DNA of 64,000 bases from JBFXEO01 sp050180015 (GTDB lineage Bacteria > Bacteroidota > Bacteroidia > Bacteroidales > Tenuifilaceae): the NCBI GenBank assembly GCA_050180015.1, contig JBFXEO010000001.1, forward strand, positions 4,422 through 68,421. Direction: 5' to 3'. Position numbers and translations under genes: made by a program. Shown here piece by piece: positions 1-8,134 of this stretch. The notes under the pieces are model-generated. The model ran no database searches, was not told the DNA's origin, and was given only the letters and a program-made list of their open reading frames with translations. How positions within the stretch are numbered: the stretch's first letter is position 1; every line of letters starts with the position of its first letter.

Positions 1-83
1 ATATTATGAGCGGCAAAAAGTTAACCTTTGTAATGGGATCAAAATTTTAATGTTTATACTTTAAACGTGAGTTCGGTGTAAAA

Positions 84-110
84 TGTCATCCTGGGCGAAG
101 CGGAGATATC
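84..110. repeat. Intergenic repeat-like fragment (GTCATCCTG...GAAGCGGAG)
   Basis: This short stretch has the word TGTCATCCTGGGCGAAGCGG. From memory it resembles an intergenic repeat (GTCATCCTGAGCGAAGCG...) seen in many bacterial genomes. Only one copy is visible in the window, so the assignment rests on that resemblance. The remaining bases of 1-255 show no gene. Confidence 0.35.
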
Positions 111-203
111 TATGGGTTTAAGGTACAAACGCTTTATTTTCAAACGTTCAGCATAGACAAAATCTTCTTCATTTGAATACTGAAAATCAGCTTTCTTTCA
201 CCA

Positions 204-236
204 AACGCTGCCGGGGTTTTAAACCCCGGCAGCGTT
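204..236. terminator. Strong GC-rich palindrome downstream of the secreted nuclease
   Basis: The arms 204-219 and 221-236 are perfect 16-bp complements around one base (core CTGCCGGGGTTTTAAACC). It lies 20 bp beyond the stop of the minus-strand endonuclease gene, where a terminator is expected. A clear U-tract is missing on the minus strand, so it may be a palindromic repeat rather than a classical terminator. A related shorter palindrome occurs at 35164-35184. Confidence 0.5.
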
Positions 237-255
237 CTCTTTATTCTTTTGTTTA

Positions 256-2625
256 CTACTGTTTTACAATGCGCGCAATAGATGTATTCCCGTTGCTGGT
301 AATTTTAACAATATATATACCCGGTTTAAGGTGATTACCAATCACCCGGAATTGTTTTTCGTTGAATACCTTTTGGTAAACAATTTTCCCGATGATGTCG
401 GTTATTACCACCGAACTTACCGTAGCGGTTTCAACTTCAATATTTATAGCATCCTTAAAAGGATTCGGGTAAATAAGGGTTTTGCTATTAGCGTTGTTTT
501 CAATTCCCGATGCAGGGCTTACGGCATAGTTTAATATATCGCTGTTGGTTTCATTCCCTTCGGAATCTGTGGCGTAAATACGGTAGTAAACAATCGATCC
601 TGTAGTCTGCGCCGGTATGGAGGCCACTAGATTTGGAGCGTTACCCGTCATAACCAGCTGATTGTTTAGGCCGCTTTGTGTAAGCCCCCAGAAAAGCAGC
701 ACGTCGGCCAATCTACCTTCGGGATCAACCACCTGAGCCGATACCGTTACATTATCCGTGGAAGCCGGGTTTGTTGGATTAATGCTGATGTTTGATATAT
801 TTGGAAGTTCATTCGGAGTAGATGCCGGTTGCATCCATTCTAAATCGTCAATTGCAATTCTGGTGGCTCCATTGCTTACCAATTTTATCACAAAATTACC
901 AGCAACATTTAACGAGAATGTTGAGGTTTCAACTGCGGTTGTAACGTTAGCGGTACCAATTTCGGTGTTGTTAACGTAAAGGGTAATCATTCCTCCGCTA
1001 CCGCTAAATTTTTGTTGATGCTTGAACCTAATTTGGGTACACCCACCATCTATGGTTTGTGATTGGATATAGGGTAGCGAGCTGGTGATGTCCTTTAGGC
1101 AAATAGCCCTGGTATTAATAGTTTGATCTGTTCTGGCAGATGTTGCCGTCCAACCTATGTTATTATCACCCGTCCAGCTTATGCTTGAATAAGATGATGC
1201 GCTTGCAGGCATATTCTCAAAAGTTTCAGTAGCCCAGTCGCCAGTGTTTGCTGCGGTTACATTGATAGTAAAGGATTGATTTACCGTACTTGTTCCGTCC
1301 CCGGCATTTAGTACAATGTTGTTTGTTCCACTGGCGGTTGGTATTCCCGAGAGCGTTGCTGTCCCGTTTCCTGTAGCGGTTAGTGTTAGCCAATTGGGCT
1401 TGGTTGTTGCATCTATTGTGAATGTTGAGCCAAAATTGCCGGTTACAGAAACGTTATAGTTATATTCAGCTCCAACCTGACCTGTTGTAACAGGCGTACT
1501 GGTGAATTGTAACGGAACAATTGATGAAGCAACCGCTATGGTAAAACTTTGATTTGCGCTAGAGGTGCCATCGGTAACATTAAGTACAACAGCATTTGCC
1601 CCTACATTTGCCTCTGCTGGAGCACCCGAGAGTTTTGCGGTTCCGTTTCCTGTTGAGGTTAAGGTTAACCAGCTTGGTTTGGTTGGTGCGGTTATTGTAA
1701 ATGTAGCACCAGAATTACCGGAAACAGTAATATTGTATGTGTAGGTAGCTCCTGCTTGCGCTGTTGTAATGGCTGCGCTTGTAAACGAAACGTTAATATA
1801 GCCGCTTCCCCAAATCTGCCGGGCATACTCCGGGTGATCGATAAACGGGTTACGGTTGTGCTGATAGCTGTTGTATATAACATTATTCCTGTCTATTTCT
1901 TTCTGGCTAACCGGATCCTGTTCGTTCCATTCTAAAAGCATATTTTTTGCCCACTCTGCGAAAGAAGGAAACTGGGTTCCATCAAGCATATCGGAATTCC
2001 AGCTGGCCACCACATTATGGTAGCAGGTTACCATATAGAAGTATGAACGGGCAAAATCACCTTTATATTCATCTATGGGTTCAAATACCGTTCCCGTATA
2101 ACCAGGGTAGCTACATGGCCCCAGTTTACTTCCATTAAGTGATGCCCATGTTGGGGTGCTTACTTCACCAAAAGGATAATTGCTTCTTCTTCCATTTACA
2201 TATCCGTCGGTAGGATATAAATGAAAGATATCGGTGTACATTGGTGTTGCATCACTAAACCAACTTTTAGGAAAGGAGTGCTCTCTGTTGTAGCAATCAC
2301 CTTCACCGCTATAGTTTCCACATTGGTCAGTACTAAAAGTAAATTCGTAAGGAGGTGTTCCGTTTGGAATATCGGAATACATGTCCCAGACTTTACCGTT
2401 ACTCTTTTTGTCAGTATTTTGGAATGCCGTCCAAAGCTGATCGTACGACAAGGCCGTATGGCTACTAATTATTAGGTATAGCCCGTTTTTTAAATCATTT
2501 CCGGTTTTTCCTTCTGCCGTGGCGTAATATCCATCCGGTATTTGCCCCAGCAGGCTGAATGTGGAAATGAACGTTAAAACGGCCAACGTGTAAAATCTTC
2601 GGCTTAAAATCTTAATACATCTCAT
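256..2625 (-). CDS. Secreted endonuclease I family nuclease with Ig-like repeats and T9SS sorting domain
   Basis: This is a predicted extracellular DNase/RNase of the EndA (endonuclease I) family. A signal peptide (residues 1-28) is followed by the nuclease domain (about 30-270), with the family's NREHSFPKSWF motif at 113-123 (REH 114-116) and the NGRRSNYPFGEV block at 144-155. Next come two near-repeat Ig-like modules of the He_PIG type (about 275-365 and 370-458), a beta-rich region (about 465-600), another Ig-like domain (about 605-705) and a C-terminal type A T9SS sorting domain (from YPNPF near 720). The protein is much longer than a bare EndA because of the adhesive modules. It starts with ATG. 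A second secreted nuclease lies 3.5 kb upstream on the same strand, suggesting scavenging of environmental nucleic acid. Domain boundaries are by eye. Confidence 0.9.
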   Translation of the reverse strand: MRCIKILSRRFYTLAVLTFISTFSLLGQIPDGYYATAEGKTGNDLKNGLYLIISSHTALSYDQLWTAFQNTDKKSNGKVWDMYSDIPNGTPPYEFTFSTDQCGNYSGEGDCYNREHSFPKSWFSDATPMYTDIFHLYPTDGYVNGRRSNYPFGEVSTPTWASLNGSKLGPCSYPGYTGTVFEPIDEYKGDFARSYFYMVTCYHNVVASWNSDMLDGTQFPSFAEWAKNMLLEWNEQDPVSQKEIDRNNVIYNSYQHNRNPFIDHPEYARQIWGSGYINVSFTSAAITTAQAGATYTYNITVSGNSGATFTITAPTKPSWLTLTSTGNGTAKLSGAPAEANVGANAVVLNVTDGTSSANQSFTIAVASSIVPLQFTSTPVTTGQVGAEYNYNVSVTGNFGSTFTIDATTKPNWLTLTATGNGTATLSGIPTASGTNNIVLNAGDGTSTVNQSFTINVTAANTGDWATETFENMPASASSYSSISWTGDNNIGWTATSARTDQTINTRAICLKDITSSLPYIQSQTIDGGCTQIRFKHQQKFSGSGGMITLYVNNTEIGTANVTTAVETSTFSLNVAGNFVIKLVSNGATRIAIDDLEWMQPASTPNELPNISNISINPTNPASTDNVTVSAQVVDPEGRLADVLLFWGLTQSGLNNQLVMTGNAPNLVASIPAQTTGSIVYYRIYATDSEGNETNSDILNYAVSPASGIENNANSKTLIYPNPFKDAINIEVETATVSSVVITDIIGKIVYQKVFNEKQFRVIGNHLKPGIYIVKITSNGNTSIARIVKQ

Positions 2626-2656
2626 AAAAATTATTTTTATACTGTTTATTATACAA

Positions 2657-3205
2657 TTAATTACATATTACCATATCAACAGGTAAGTCAAATTCTGCTA
2701 CGGGAACAGATTCAACCAGCTGAAATTCATAGCCGACCCCTACTGTAGTAGTTTTACCAAGCTGAGGGAGTAGCCTGTCGTAAAACCCTTTGCCCCGGCC
2801 AAGCCTATTGCCTTTTTTATCAAAAGCAACACCGGGTATAATGGCGAAATCAATATCCGATGGATTAACGAGTTGTCCTGTGGTTGGCTCCATGATACCA
2901 AAACCATCGCTTTGTACCAGCATTTCTGTACCAGTAAATATTCTTAATTCAAGGTTATTTTCTACAACAACCGGGAGAACCATTTTTTTTGATGTGCTCC
3001 ACTTTACCACAAAGTTGTGGGTTGAAATTTCGTCGGGTAACGACCAGAATGCAAGAACAACTTTCGCTTCCAGAAATTTATCCGAGGCTTCAACCTTTGC
3101 AAAAACCAGCTGTGATTTGGCTTTTGCCTCCTCGGTGCCAACCATCTTTTTCTTTTGACGGATTGTTTTTCTGAGTTGCTCTTTTTGCTGTTGGGTTGTA
3201 TCCAT
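2657..3205 (-). CDS. 5-formyltetrahydrofolate cyclo-ligase
   Basis: The enzyme converts 5-formyl-THF to 5,10-methenyl-THF with ATP in cytoplasmic one-carbon metabolism. The family signature GRGKGFYDRLL is present near the C terminus, preceded by PGVAFDKKGNRLG, and the basic N terminus (KEQLRKTIRQKKK) matches the phosphate-binding segment of the family. I chose the internal ATG at 3205 (182 aa, a normal family length). An upstream ATG at 3241 would add 12 residues and overlap the preceding gene by 14 bp. Both starts are possible, and neither has a strong ribosome site, as is usual in Bacteroidota. It is probably co-transcribed with the large gene upstream. Confidence 0.88.
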   Translation of the reverse strand: MDTTQQQKEQLRKTIRQKKKMVGTEEAKAKSQLVFAKVEASDKFLEAKVVLAFWSLPDEISTHNFVVKWSTSKKMVLPVVVENNLELRIFTGTEMLVQSDGFGIMEPTTGQLVNPSDIDFAIIPGVAFDKKGNRLGRGKGFYDRLLPQLGKTTTVGVGYEFQLVESVPVAEFDLPVDMVICN

Positions 3206-3227
3206 TTTGCTTCTAAGTTTCTGTTTT

Positions 3228-6098
3228 TTAACGTTCTGCATGCCTATAGTTTCCCGCTGTGCTTCCGTATATATTCACCGTTAAACTGAAGCTTGAGTAT
3301 GGATCGTTGTTGTTCCCGGTAAACGCCTGCTGGTATTTTAACCTAAACGGGTATCGGGTTCTGAGAACATGAAAATCTACACTCATCTCAAAGCCGAAAG
3401 ATCTTTGAGTTTCGTTACGGATGAAAAGTAAATTATTGGTTCTTGCGGGGAACGAATTTTTGGCGTAATCAAAAAACATATCAACGGAAAAACGTTTAAT
3501 GTAGATTAACGAGCCAACGGCCAAGTCCGGATAGGCAAGGGGAAAAAGGTAATCGACAGAAAACCCCTTAAATTTTTCCGACAGATACAGGTCATACCCT
3601 CTGGGCGCATCTACCTTGTTGGACAGGTAATAATTCTCCAGCAATTGTTTCTGCAAAGCCCCGGTAAGTTTAATGTGATGATTACTTAAAAATCCGGGGA
3701 GGTAAAATTCTGCATTTAATGCGTAGAGCGATCCTATGTTATTCCTGTTGTACGGAGCAGAAACCCAGCTAAAGGTAAAAGCCGTTCCAAGCCTGGGCAG
3801 TAAATCACGATGCGACATTTTGCGGGTTGCCTGGAAGTAAATGCCGTTATCCAGTGTTATTAATCCCGACCGGTATGCCGATACAGAGCTGCTATATAGA
3901 TAGTCGTTCGTTCTTTCTATTTTTGTAAAAGGCTGAAAATATGTGAATATGTAGTTACTACTTAAAGTGATTGGCAGGTAGGCGTAAAGTTTAAGCCTTG
4001 TTCGTCTTACATTGGGCTGGTAGTATAAATTGTTTACGCTGAATAGGTAGGCATAGTCGTCGTACAGCTCAAAGCTAAAGGAAAAAACAGGCCAAAGTCC
4101 GGAGTATTTGATGTTTGCTCTGAACAGATGTGAGTCTCCATAGCCATATCCTAAAATCATTACAGTATTACCCGTTAAATTCTGCGACATCGCGGTAACA
4201 CCAAAGCCTACAGGCGATTCCTCGGTATCGGAATTATACGGATTAAAGTAGAATGGGGCCCAGCTGTGAAGGTTGAATACCGACCCACCCCCCCTATAGG
4301 GTTTTGACGGATATGCTGTATTCTTTATCTCAAGCGTATCGATATTTAACAAAGCATTTTTTGCCAGTGCACGGGTAAACGAATCGTCGATGGGGTTACT
4401 AGTATTTACCAAGGATATTGCATTGATGCTATCGGCAATACTTAGTTGATACCCCTGTGGCGTATAGTTCGAAAAAATAAAAGTACCAGCGGCGGTTAAA
4501 TAGGGATAATTTGAACCATACTTTGAATTTATCACTTGATATGTACTACTATCCTTGACGTTATACAAGAATATATTTTCGATATTGTTATAGCTGGCAG
4601 CAAAAAATATAGAATCGTTAGTTGCATAAATGGAATTAATATTATTATACGTTGGTTCAACTACTGTTTCGAGAGAATAGCCTGAATTTAAGGCCATAAT
4701 TTGTTTGCCCGCCGGGGTTGTTGCGCCAATGTAAAAAAGATTTGTTTCAGGCTCATGGGTTAACTCAAAGGGTTCTATTCCTTCGGGGAAAAGGAATTGT
4801 TCGGCAACGGTTCCATTTTTATTTATGGCACCAAGGTAGAATGTTCCCTGTGGCGTTTGTCCTATGCAGAAAATTTTACCACTGGATTGGTTTAAGACAG
4901 GGGAACGAAGCATACCCTTTGTAGAATATACTTTTTTACTTTTAGTGGCCAGGTTGAAAACAACTATTCGTGCAGAGTTAGAGTATTCCCAGCGGGGATG
5001 CGGTTTATATTCTGCCCACAATACCAGGTTGCCCGCATAGCTGGGTTTTCCGAGTAAGTACCCGGGATGAACGAGCAATGTTTCCTTTTGAGTGTTTATG
5101 TTAATGGATACGAATGAAGGAACATCTGTGAGCGATGTTTTGTAGGCAACTAGGATTGAATCGTTTACCTGAAACGGATATAAATAATTTTTATACTCTG
5201 AATAGTTGTTAGTAACTTGTTTGGCAGATGAGTATGAAATATTCCCTAAACTTTTTGACCATGCACTATCCTGGTAGGCAAACATCTTTTCGGTTATGCC
5301 TTTTCGCGATAATCCGGTTTCATGCTTTAGCCCAAAGTAAAAGGGAAATAATGTGTATGGCCTACGGGTTATATAATCGAGAGTATTGGCCCAGATGTCG
5401 TATCCATACTTTATGTTACCGTACGCAACAACCTGATAACCCAAGTTGTAATGGTTCGGTATAAAATCTTTATATGAGCCGTTTAACCATTTATCGTAGG
5501 AGTAATGGCTGGCGTTTGATAAAAAATGTGTCCTGTAGTGCTGGTAAAAAGAGGCAGAACGTCCTCGTCCGGAATAGGAATAGGCGGTTTCCGTAGCAAC
5601 AGCATCGCCTTCAAGGAACCATAGCGGTGCAAATCCCGCGGCCAACCCCGTTGCCTGTTGCCCGAAGGGGAATGTTGCTGTTTTTACAACATTTCGCTGT
5701 AGGGCATACATTTGCTTTACGTGGCGCATTTCGTGTACCGCCAGCTGGTAGTGCCAGGGTTGGGCAAAGCCGTCGCTGCCGGGTTGGGTTACCAGCTCCA
5801 TTCTACGGGGAGTCCAGGCAACAAATCCGTTGGACAAAGCGGAGTGGTTATGCAGGATGACATCAATTTTAGTTTTCTTTATGTGGTAATCGTTGCCCAC
5901 CAATGAATCTGCCAGGACAAGCATTGTTAGATATTTACTGGCAAAAGACTCAGCATCCGAGGGGTATATAAGCCTAATTTTTCCCTCGGACATTTGCCTC
6001 CATTTAACCGAAAAGGGCTCAACGCCCGTTTCGTAATACTGTGCTTTTAGAGTAATGGTAGCCAACAGCAGTATTCCTAAAATTAAAAAATGCCTCAA
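3228..6098 (-). CDS. Secreted gluzincin-type metalloprotease-like protein with C-terminal outer-membrane barrel-like region
   Basis: This is a 956-aa exported protein whose exact function I do not recognise. It has a signal peptide (1-20), then a domain with a zinc-protease motif, HEMRH at 122-126. WFLEGDA follows at 160-166, where E163 fits the third zinc ligand of a gluzincin (peptidase MA-like fold). Residues about 290-600 are rich in short beta repeats and look propeller-like (TolB-like). The last 300 or so residues have the alternating aromatic/polar pattern of an outer-membrane beta-barrel. The start codon appears to be TTG; no ATG precedes the signal peptide in frame. It follows the EEP nuclease gene by 25 bp and is likely in the same transcript. 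The protease role is inferred from the motif. No T9SS sorting domain is visible. Confidence 0.75.
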   Translation of the reverse strand: MRHFLILGILLLATITLKAQYYETGVEPFSVKWRQMSEGKIRLIYPSDAESFASKYLTMLVLADSLVGNDYHIKKTKIDVILHNHSALSNGFVAWTPRRMELVTQPGSDGFAQPWHYQLAVHEMRHVKQMYALQRNVVKTATFPFGQQATGLAAGFAPLWFLEGDAVATETAYSYSGRGRSASFYQHYRTHFLSNASHYSYDKWLNGSYKDFIPNHYNLGYQVVAYGNIKYGYDIWANTLDYITRRPYTLFPFYFGLKHETGLSRKGITEKMFAYQDSAWSKSLGNISYSSAKQVTNNYSEYKNYLYPFQVNDSILVAYKTSLTDVPSFVSININTQKETLLVHPGYLLGKPSYAGNLVLWAEYKPHPRWEYSNSARIVVFNLATKSKKVYSTKGMLRSPVLNQSSGKIFCIGQTPQGTFYLGAINKNGTVAEQFLFPEGIEPFELTHEPETNLFYIGATTPAGKQIMALNSGYSLETVVEPTYNNINSIYATNDSIFFAASYNNIENIFLYNVKDSSTYQVINSKYGSNYPYLTAAGTFIFSNYTPQGYQLSIADSINAISLVNTSNPIDDSFTRALAKNALLNIDTLEIKNTAYPSKPYRGGGSVFNLHSWAPFYFNPYNSDTEESPVGFGVTAMSQNLTGNTVMILGYGYGDSHLFRANIKYSGLWPVFSFSFELYDDYAYLFSVNNLYYQPNVRRTRLKLYAYLPITLSSNYIFTYFQPFTKIERTNDYLYSSSVSAYRSGLITLDNGIYFQATRKMSHRDLLPRLGTAFTFSWVSAPYNRNNIGSLYALNAEFYLPGFLSNHHIKLTGALQKQLLENYYLSNKVDAPRGYDLYLSEKFKGFSVDYLFPLAYPDLAVGSLIYIKRFSVDMFFDYAKNSFPARTNNLLFIRNETQRSFGFEMSVDFHVLRTRYPFRLKYQQAFTGNNNDPYSSFSLTVNIYGSTAGNYRHAER

Positions 6099-6123
6099 CC
6101 GTTTAAGTATTACCAGTTCTATA

Positions 6124-7389
6124 CTATTTAATTACTTTAAATGTTTTGCGGTAATTATTAGAAAGTAAAACCTCTACAACCATTATACCCTTGTTAAAAT
6201 TGCTGGTATTTATTTCTGCTGTTTGGTTTTTTCCTTCAAGATTTCTGCTGTAAATTTTTTGCCCAATAATGCTACAAATATTTACACTTTTAATGTAAGT
6301 ATTACTATCAATTACTCTTATTTTAAGGGTATTGTTAGCTATAGGGTTGTTATAGGAAATTTTATTTGTGTAGATTGTGGAATTGGTAGAAGATGGATTA
6401 TCGCTATATACCAATTTCATTTGAATGGGGAGGTGATCGGACATGTTGTAAAGTGAACTTAGTACATCCGAAGGGACGCTGCTGTTTTCCGGAGATATTA
6501 GAGACTGATTAAACCTATTACCATCTTGGGCAACAGTATTGTAACTATACAGATATAATCCATTAGTCCCGTTTATTATTTCGGAGGAAGAGAGAATAAA
6601 ATCAAACCGATCATCCATGCCTCCGGTTGAAAAACAGCCATCGGACGTAGTATGTGTCGATTGCGAATGAACCGTTCTGAAATCGTAATTATTGTTCCAA
6701 TCACCAACCATATTTACTGGATCGTAAAATTTGAATTGATTATTTCCGACGGGTGTGGTATAGCTAATAAAAGCCCCTTCGTCCGAAGAGTAAAGATTCA
6801 TATCGCCCATTAAAAGGATGTTTCCGGGGATATTGTTGTTAACTATATAATTCATTATTGTATTGGCCGCTGCTGTACGTTGTGCTTCATCTGAATCTGT
6901 ACTTCCTGCCTTGAGATGGGTAACAAAGCAGGTAAGGAAAATTGTATCGTTATTTGCCAACGATTGGGTTTTAAGGTAAAGTTTATAAGCATTGGTTTCC
7001 CTTGGCGAAGTGGCTATTGCAGTTTGCGATTTGAGACCAACCTTTTCGGAATTGTAGTAGATCATGTTCGAAAGAAAACTTCCGCTAAAATCGGCCCGCT
7101 TGTATTTAGTTACACCGTTTATGTTAAGCGTGTTGGTTTTAATTCTTTCAACGCTCGAAATGGCGGAATTAACTTCGTTTACCGTAAAGATATCCGGATT
7201 AACGTATCCCAGTATCACTTTAAGGTATTCATCTTTGCTGTCAACATTGTTGGTGGTGCTATTGCAGTCATCGTACTCCTTATCGTAGTACATAAGGTTG
7301 TAGTGCATAACGGTTAGCGTATCTGCCTGGGAAGAAAATGCCATGCAGCAAATTAGTATCGAAACGAATGATAATTTTAAGGTATTCAT
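6124..7389 (-). CDS. Secreted endonuclease/exonuclease/phosphatase family protein with T9SS sorting domain
   Basis: This is a 421-aa predicted extracellular phosphoesterase or nuclease of the EEP (DNase I-like) superfamily. The signal peptide covers residues 1-22. The EEP metal-binding and catalytic motifs appear in order: MHYNLM near the mature N terminus, TVNEVNS, LLMGDMNLY, and SDHLPIQ near residue 317. The C-terminal 80 or so residues resemble a T9SS sorting domain, with a basic final strand (RKTFKVIK). It starts with ATG and lies 14 bp downstream of the SUI1 gene. Together with the EndA-like gene it makes two secreted nucleases in one minus-strand block. The substrate (DNA, RNA or lipid headgroup) cannot be settled from sequence. 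Confidence 0.87.
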   Translation of the reverse strand: MNTLKLSFVSILICCMAFSSQADTLTVMHYNLMYYDKEYDDCNSTTNNVDSKDEYLKVILGYVNPDIFTVNEVNSAISSVERIKTNTLNINGVTKYKRADFSGSFLSNMIYYNSEKVGLKSQTAIATSPRETNAYKLYLKTQSLANNDTIFLTCFVTHLKAGSTDSDEAQRTAAANTIMNYIVNNNIPGNILLMGDMNLYSSDEGAFISYTTPVGNNQFKFYDPVNMVGDWNNNYDFRTVHSQSTHTTSDGCFSTGGMDDRFDFILSSSEIINGTNGLYLYSYNTVAQDGNRFNQSLISPENSSVPSDVLSSLYNMSDHLPIQMKLVYSDNPSSTNSTIYTNKISYNNPIANNTLKIRVIDSNTYIKSVNICSIIGQKIYSRNLEGKNQTAEINTSNFNKGIMVVEVLLSNNYRKTFKVIK

Positions 7390-7403
7390 TGTTGGTGTAA
7401 AAT

Positions 7404-7751
7404 TTAGCCCGATACTTTTACCCTATACCCCCACTCCTTCAGCAGATCGGCAATTTTTTGTTTCATTTCACCCTGGATAATAATTTCCCCATCCTTTACA
7501 GATCCGCCTACACCACACTTAGTTTTAATCTTTTTACAAAGATTTTCCATATCATCAACCGGGCCCATAAAATTTTTAATTAGGGTAACCGCTTTGCCTC
7601 CACGGTTTTTACGCTCAAAGGTTACCAGCAAACTCTGCTGATTTGGCCTTAAACTTTCGGTATGGCTACTTTTTTCTTCCTCGACCTTGAAATCGGGGTT
7701 CGTAGAGTAGGCAAAGTTCAGATTTTGTTTCGAGGCGTACTCCTTTTTCAT
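7404..7751 (-). CDS. SUI1/YciH family translation factor
   Basis: This is a 115-aa homologue of eukaryotic eIF1 (SUI1) and E. coli YciH, which is thought to act on initiation fidelity at the ribosome. The core signature is visible in the C-terminal half: RGGKAVTLIKNF, then a central KIKTKCGVGGSVKDGEIIIQG block and the closing KIADLLKEWGYRVK. The N-terminal 40 residues are a charged extension. It starts with ATG and is the first gene of the minus-strand run down to about 256. Confidence 0.93.
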   Translation of the reverse strand: MKKEYASKQNLNFAYSTNPDFKVEEEKSSHTESLRPNQQSLLVTFERKNRGGKAVTLIKNFMGPVDDMENLCKKIKTKCGVGGSVKDGEIIIQGEMKQKIADLLKEWGYRVKVSG

Positions 7752-8134
7752 TTTTTAATGATGGGTGTTAAAACGGAACTGCAAAATACAAATCCTTTTA
7801 CGGGTTTTTAGTTTAACTATCAACCCTAAAATGTTCCAAAATAAATTGATTTTCTGATTCATAACAATTGCATTGGTCAAATAAAGTTAAGATATTAACA
7901 GTACGTGCTTTTAGGAGTATTTTTTACTGGGCAACTCATTAAAAGTTGAATTATTTTCTTTTGCTCAGGGAAGATTGGCAAAGAATAGCGCGCACCATTT
8001 AACAAAGATTTATACTTGTCGGATAGTAAAATCTTTAAAATGTTCTACTTTTGCTTTTTACTGTTTAAAAATATTTAGATAATCTTATAGAGAAAATCGC
8101 ATTACTTTATTCGCCACCATTAAGTTTATTAATA
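7752..8134. other. Divergent intergenic region between the SUI1 and DUF2723 genes
   Basis: This is 383 bp between divergent genes. The only clear element is a TAnnTTTG -7 box at 8046-8053 for the plus-strand gene. I see no small ORF, RNA fold or repeat in the rest. Confidence 0.5.
8046..8053 (+). promoter_or_regulatory. Bacteroidota-type -7 box (TACTTTTG)
   Basis: This is an exact TAnnTTTG match 82 bp before the DUF2723 start codon. No TTTG -33 element sits at the expected spacing, so it may be a weak or activator-dependent promoter. Confidence 0.45.

Noticed and set aside
5627..5906. Plus-strand ORFs in the GC-rich part of the gluzincin gene
   Set aside because: These are antisense shadows of the minus-strand protein with no homology, ribosome site or start support.
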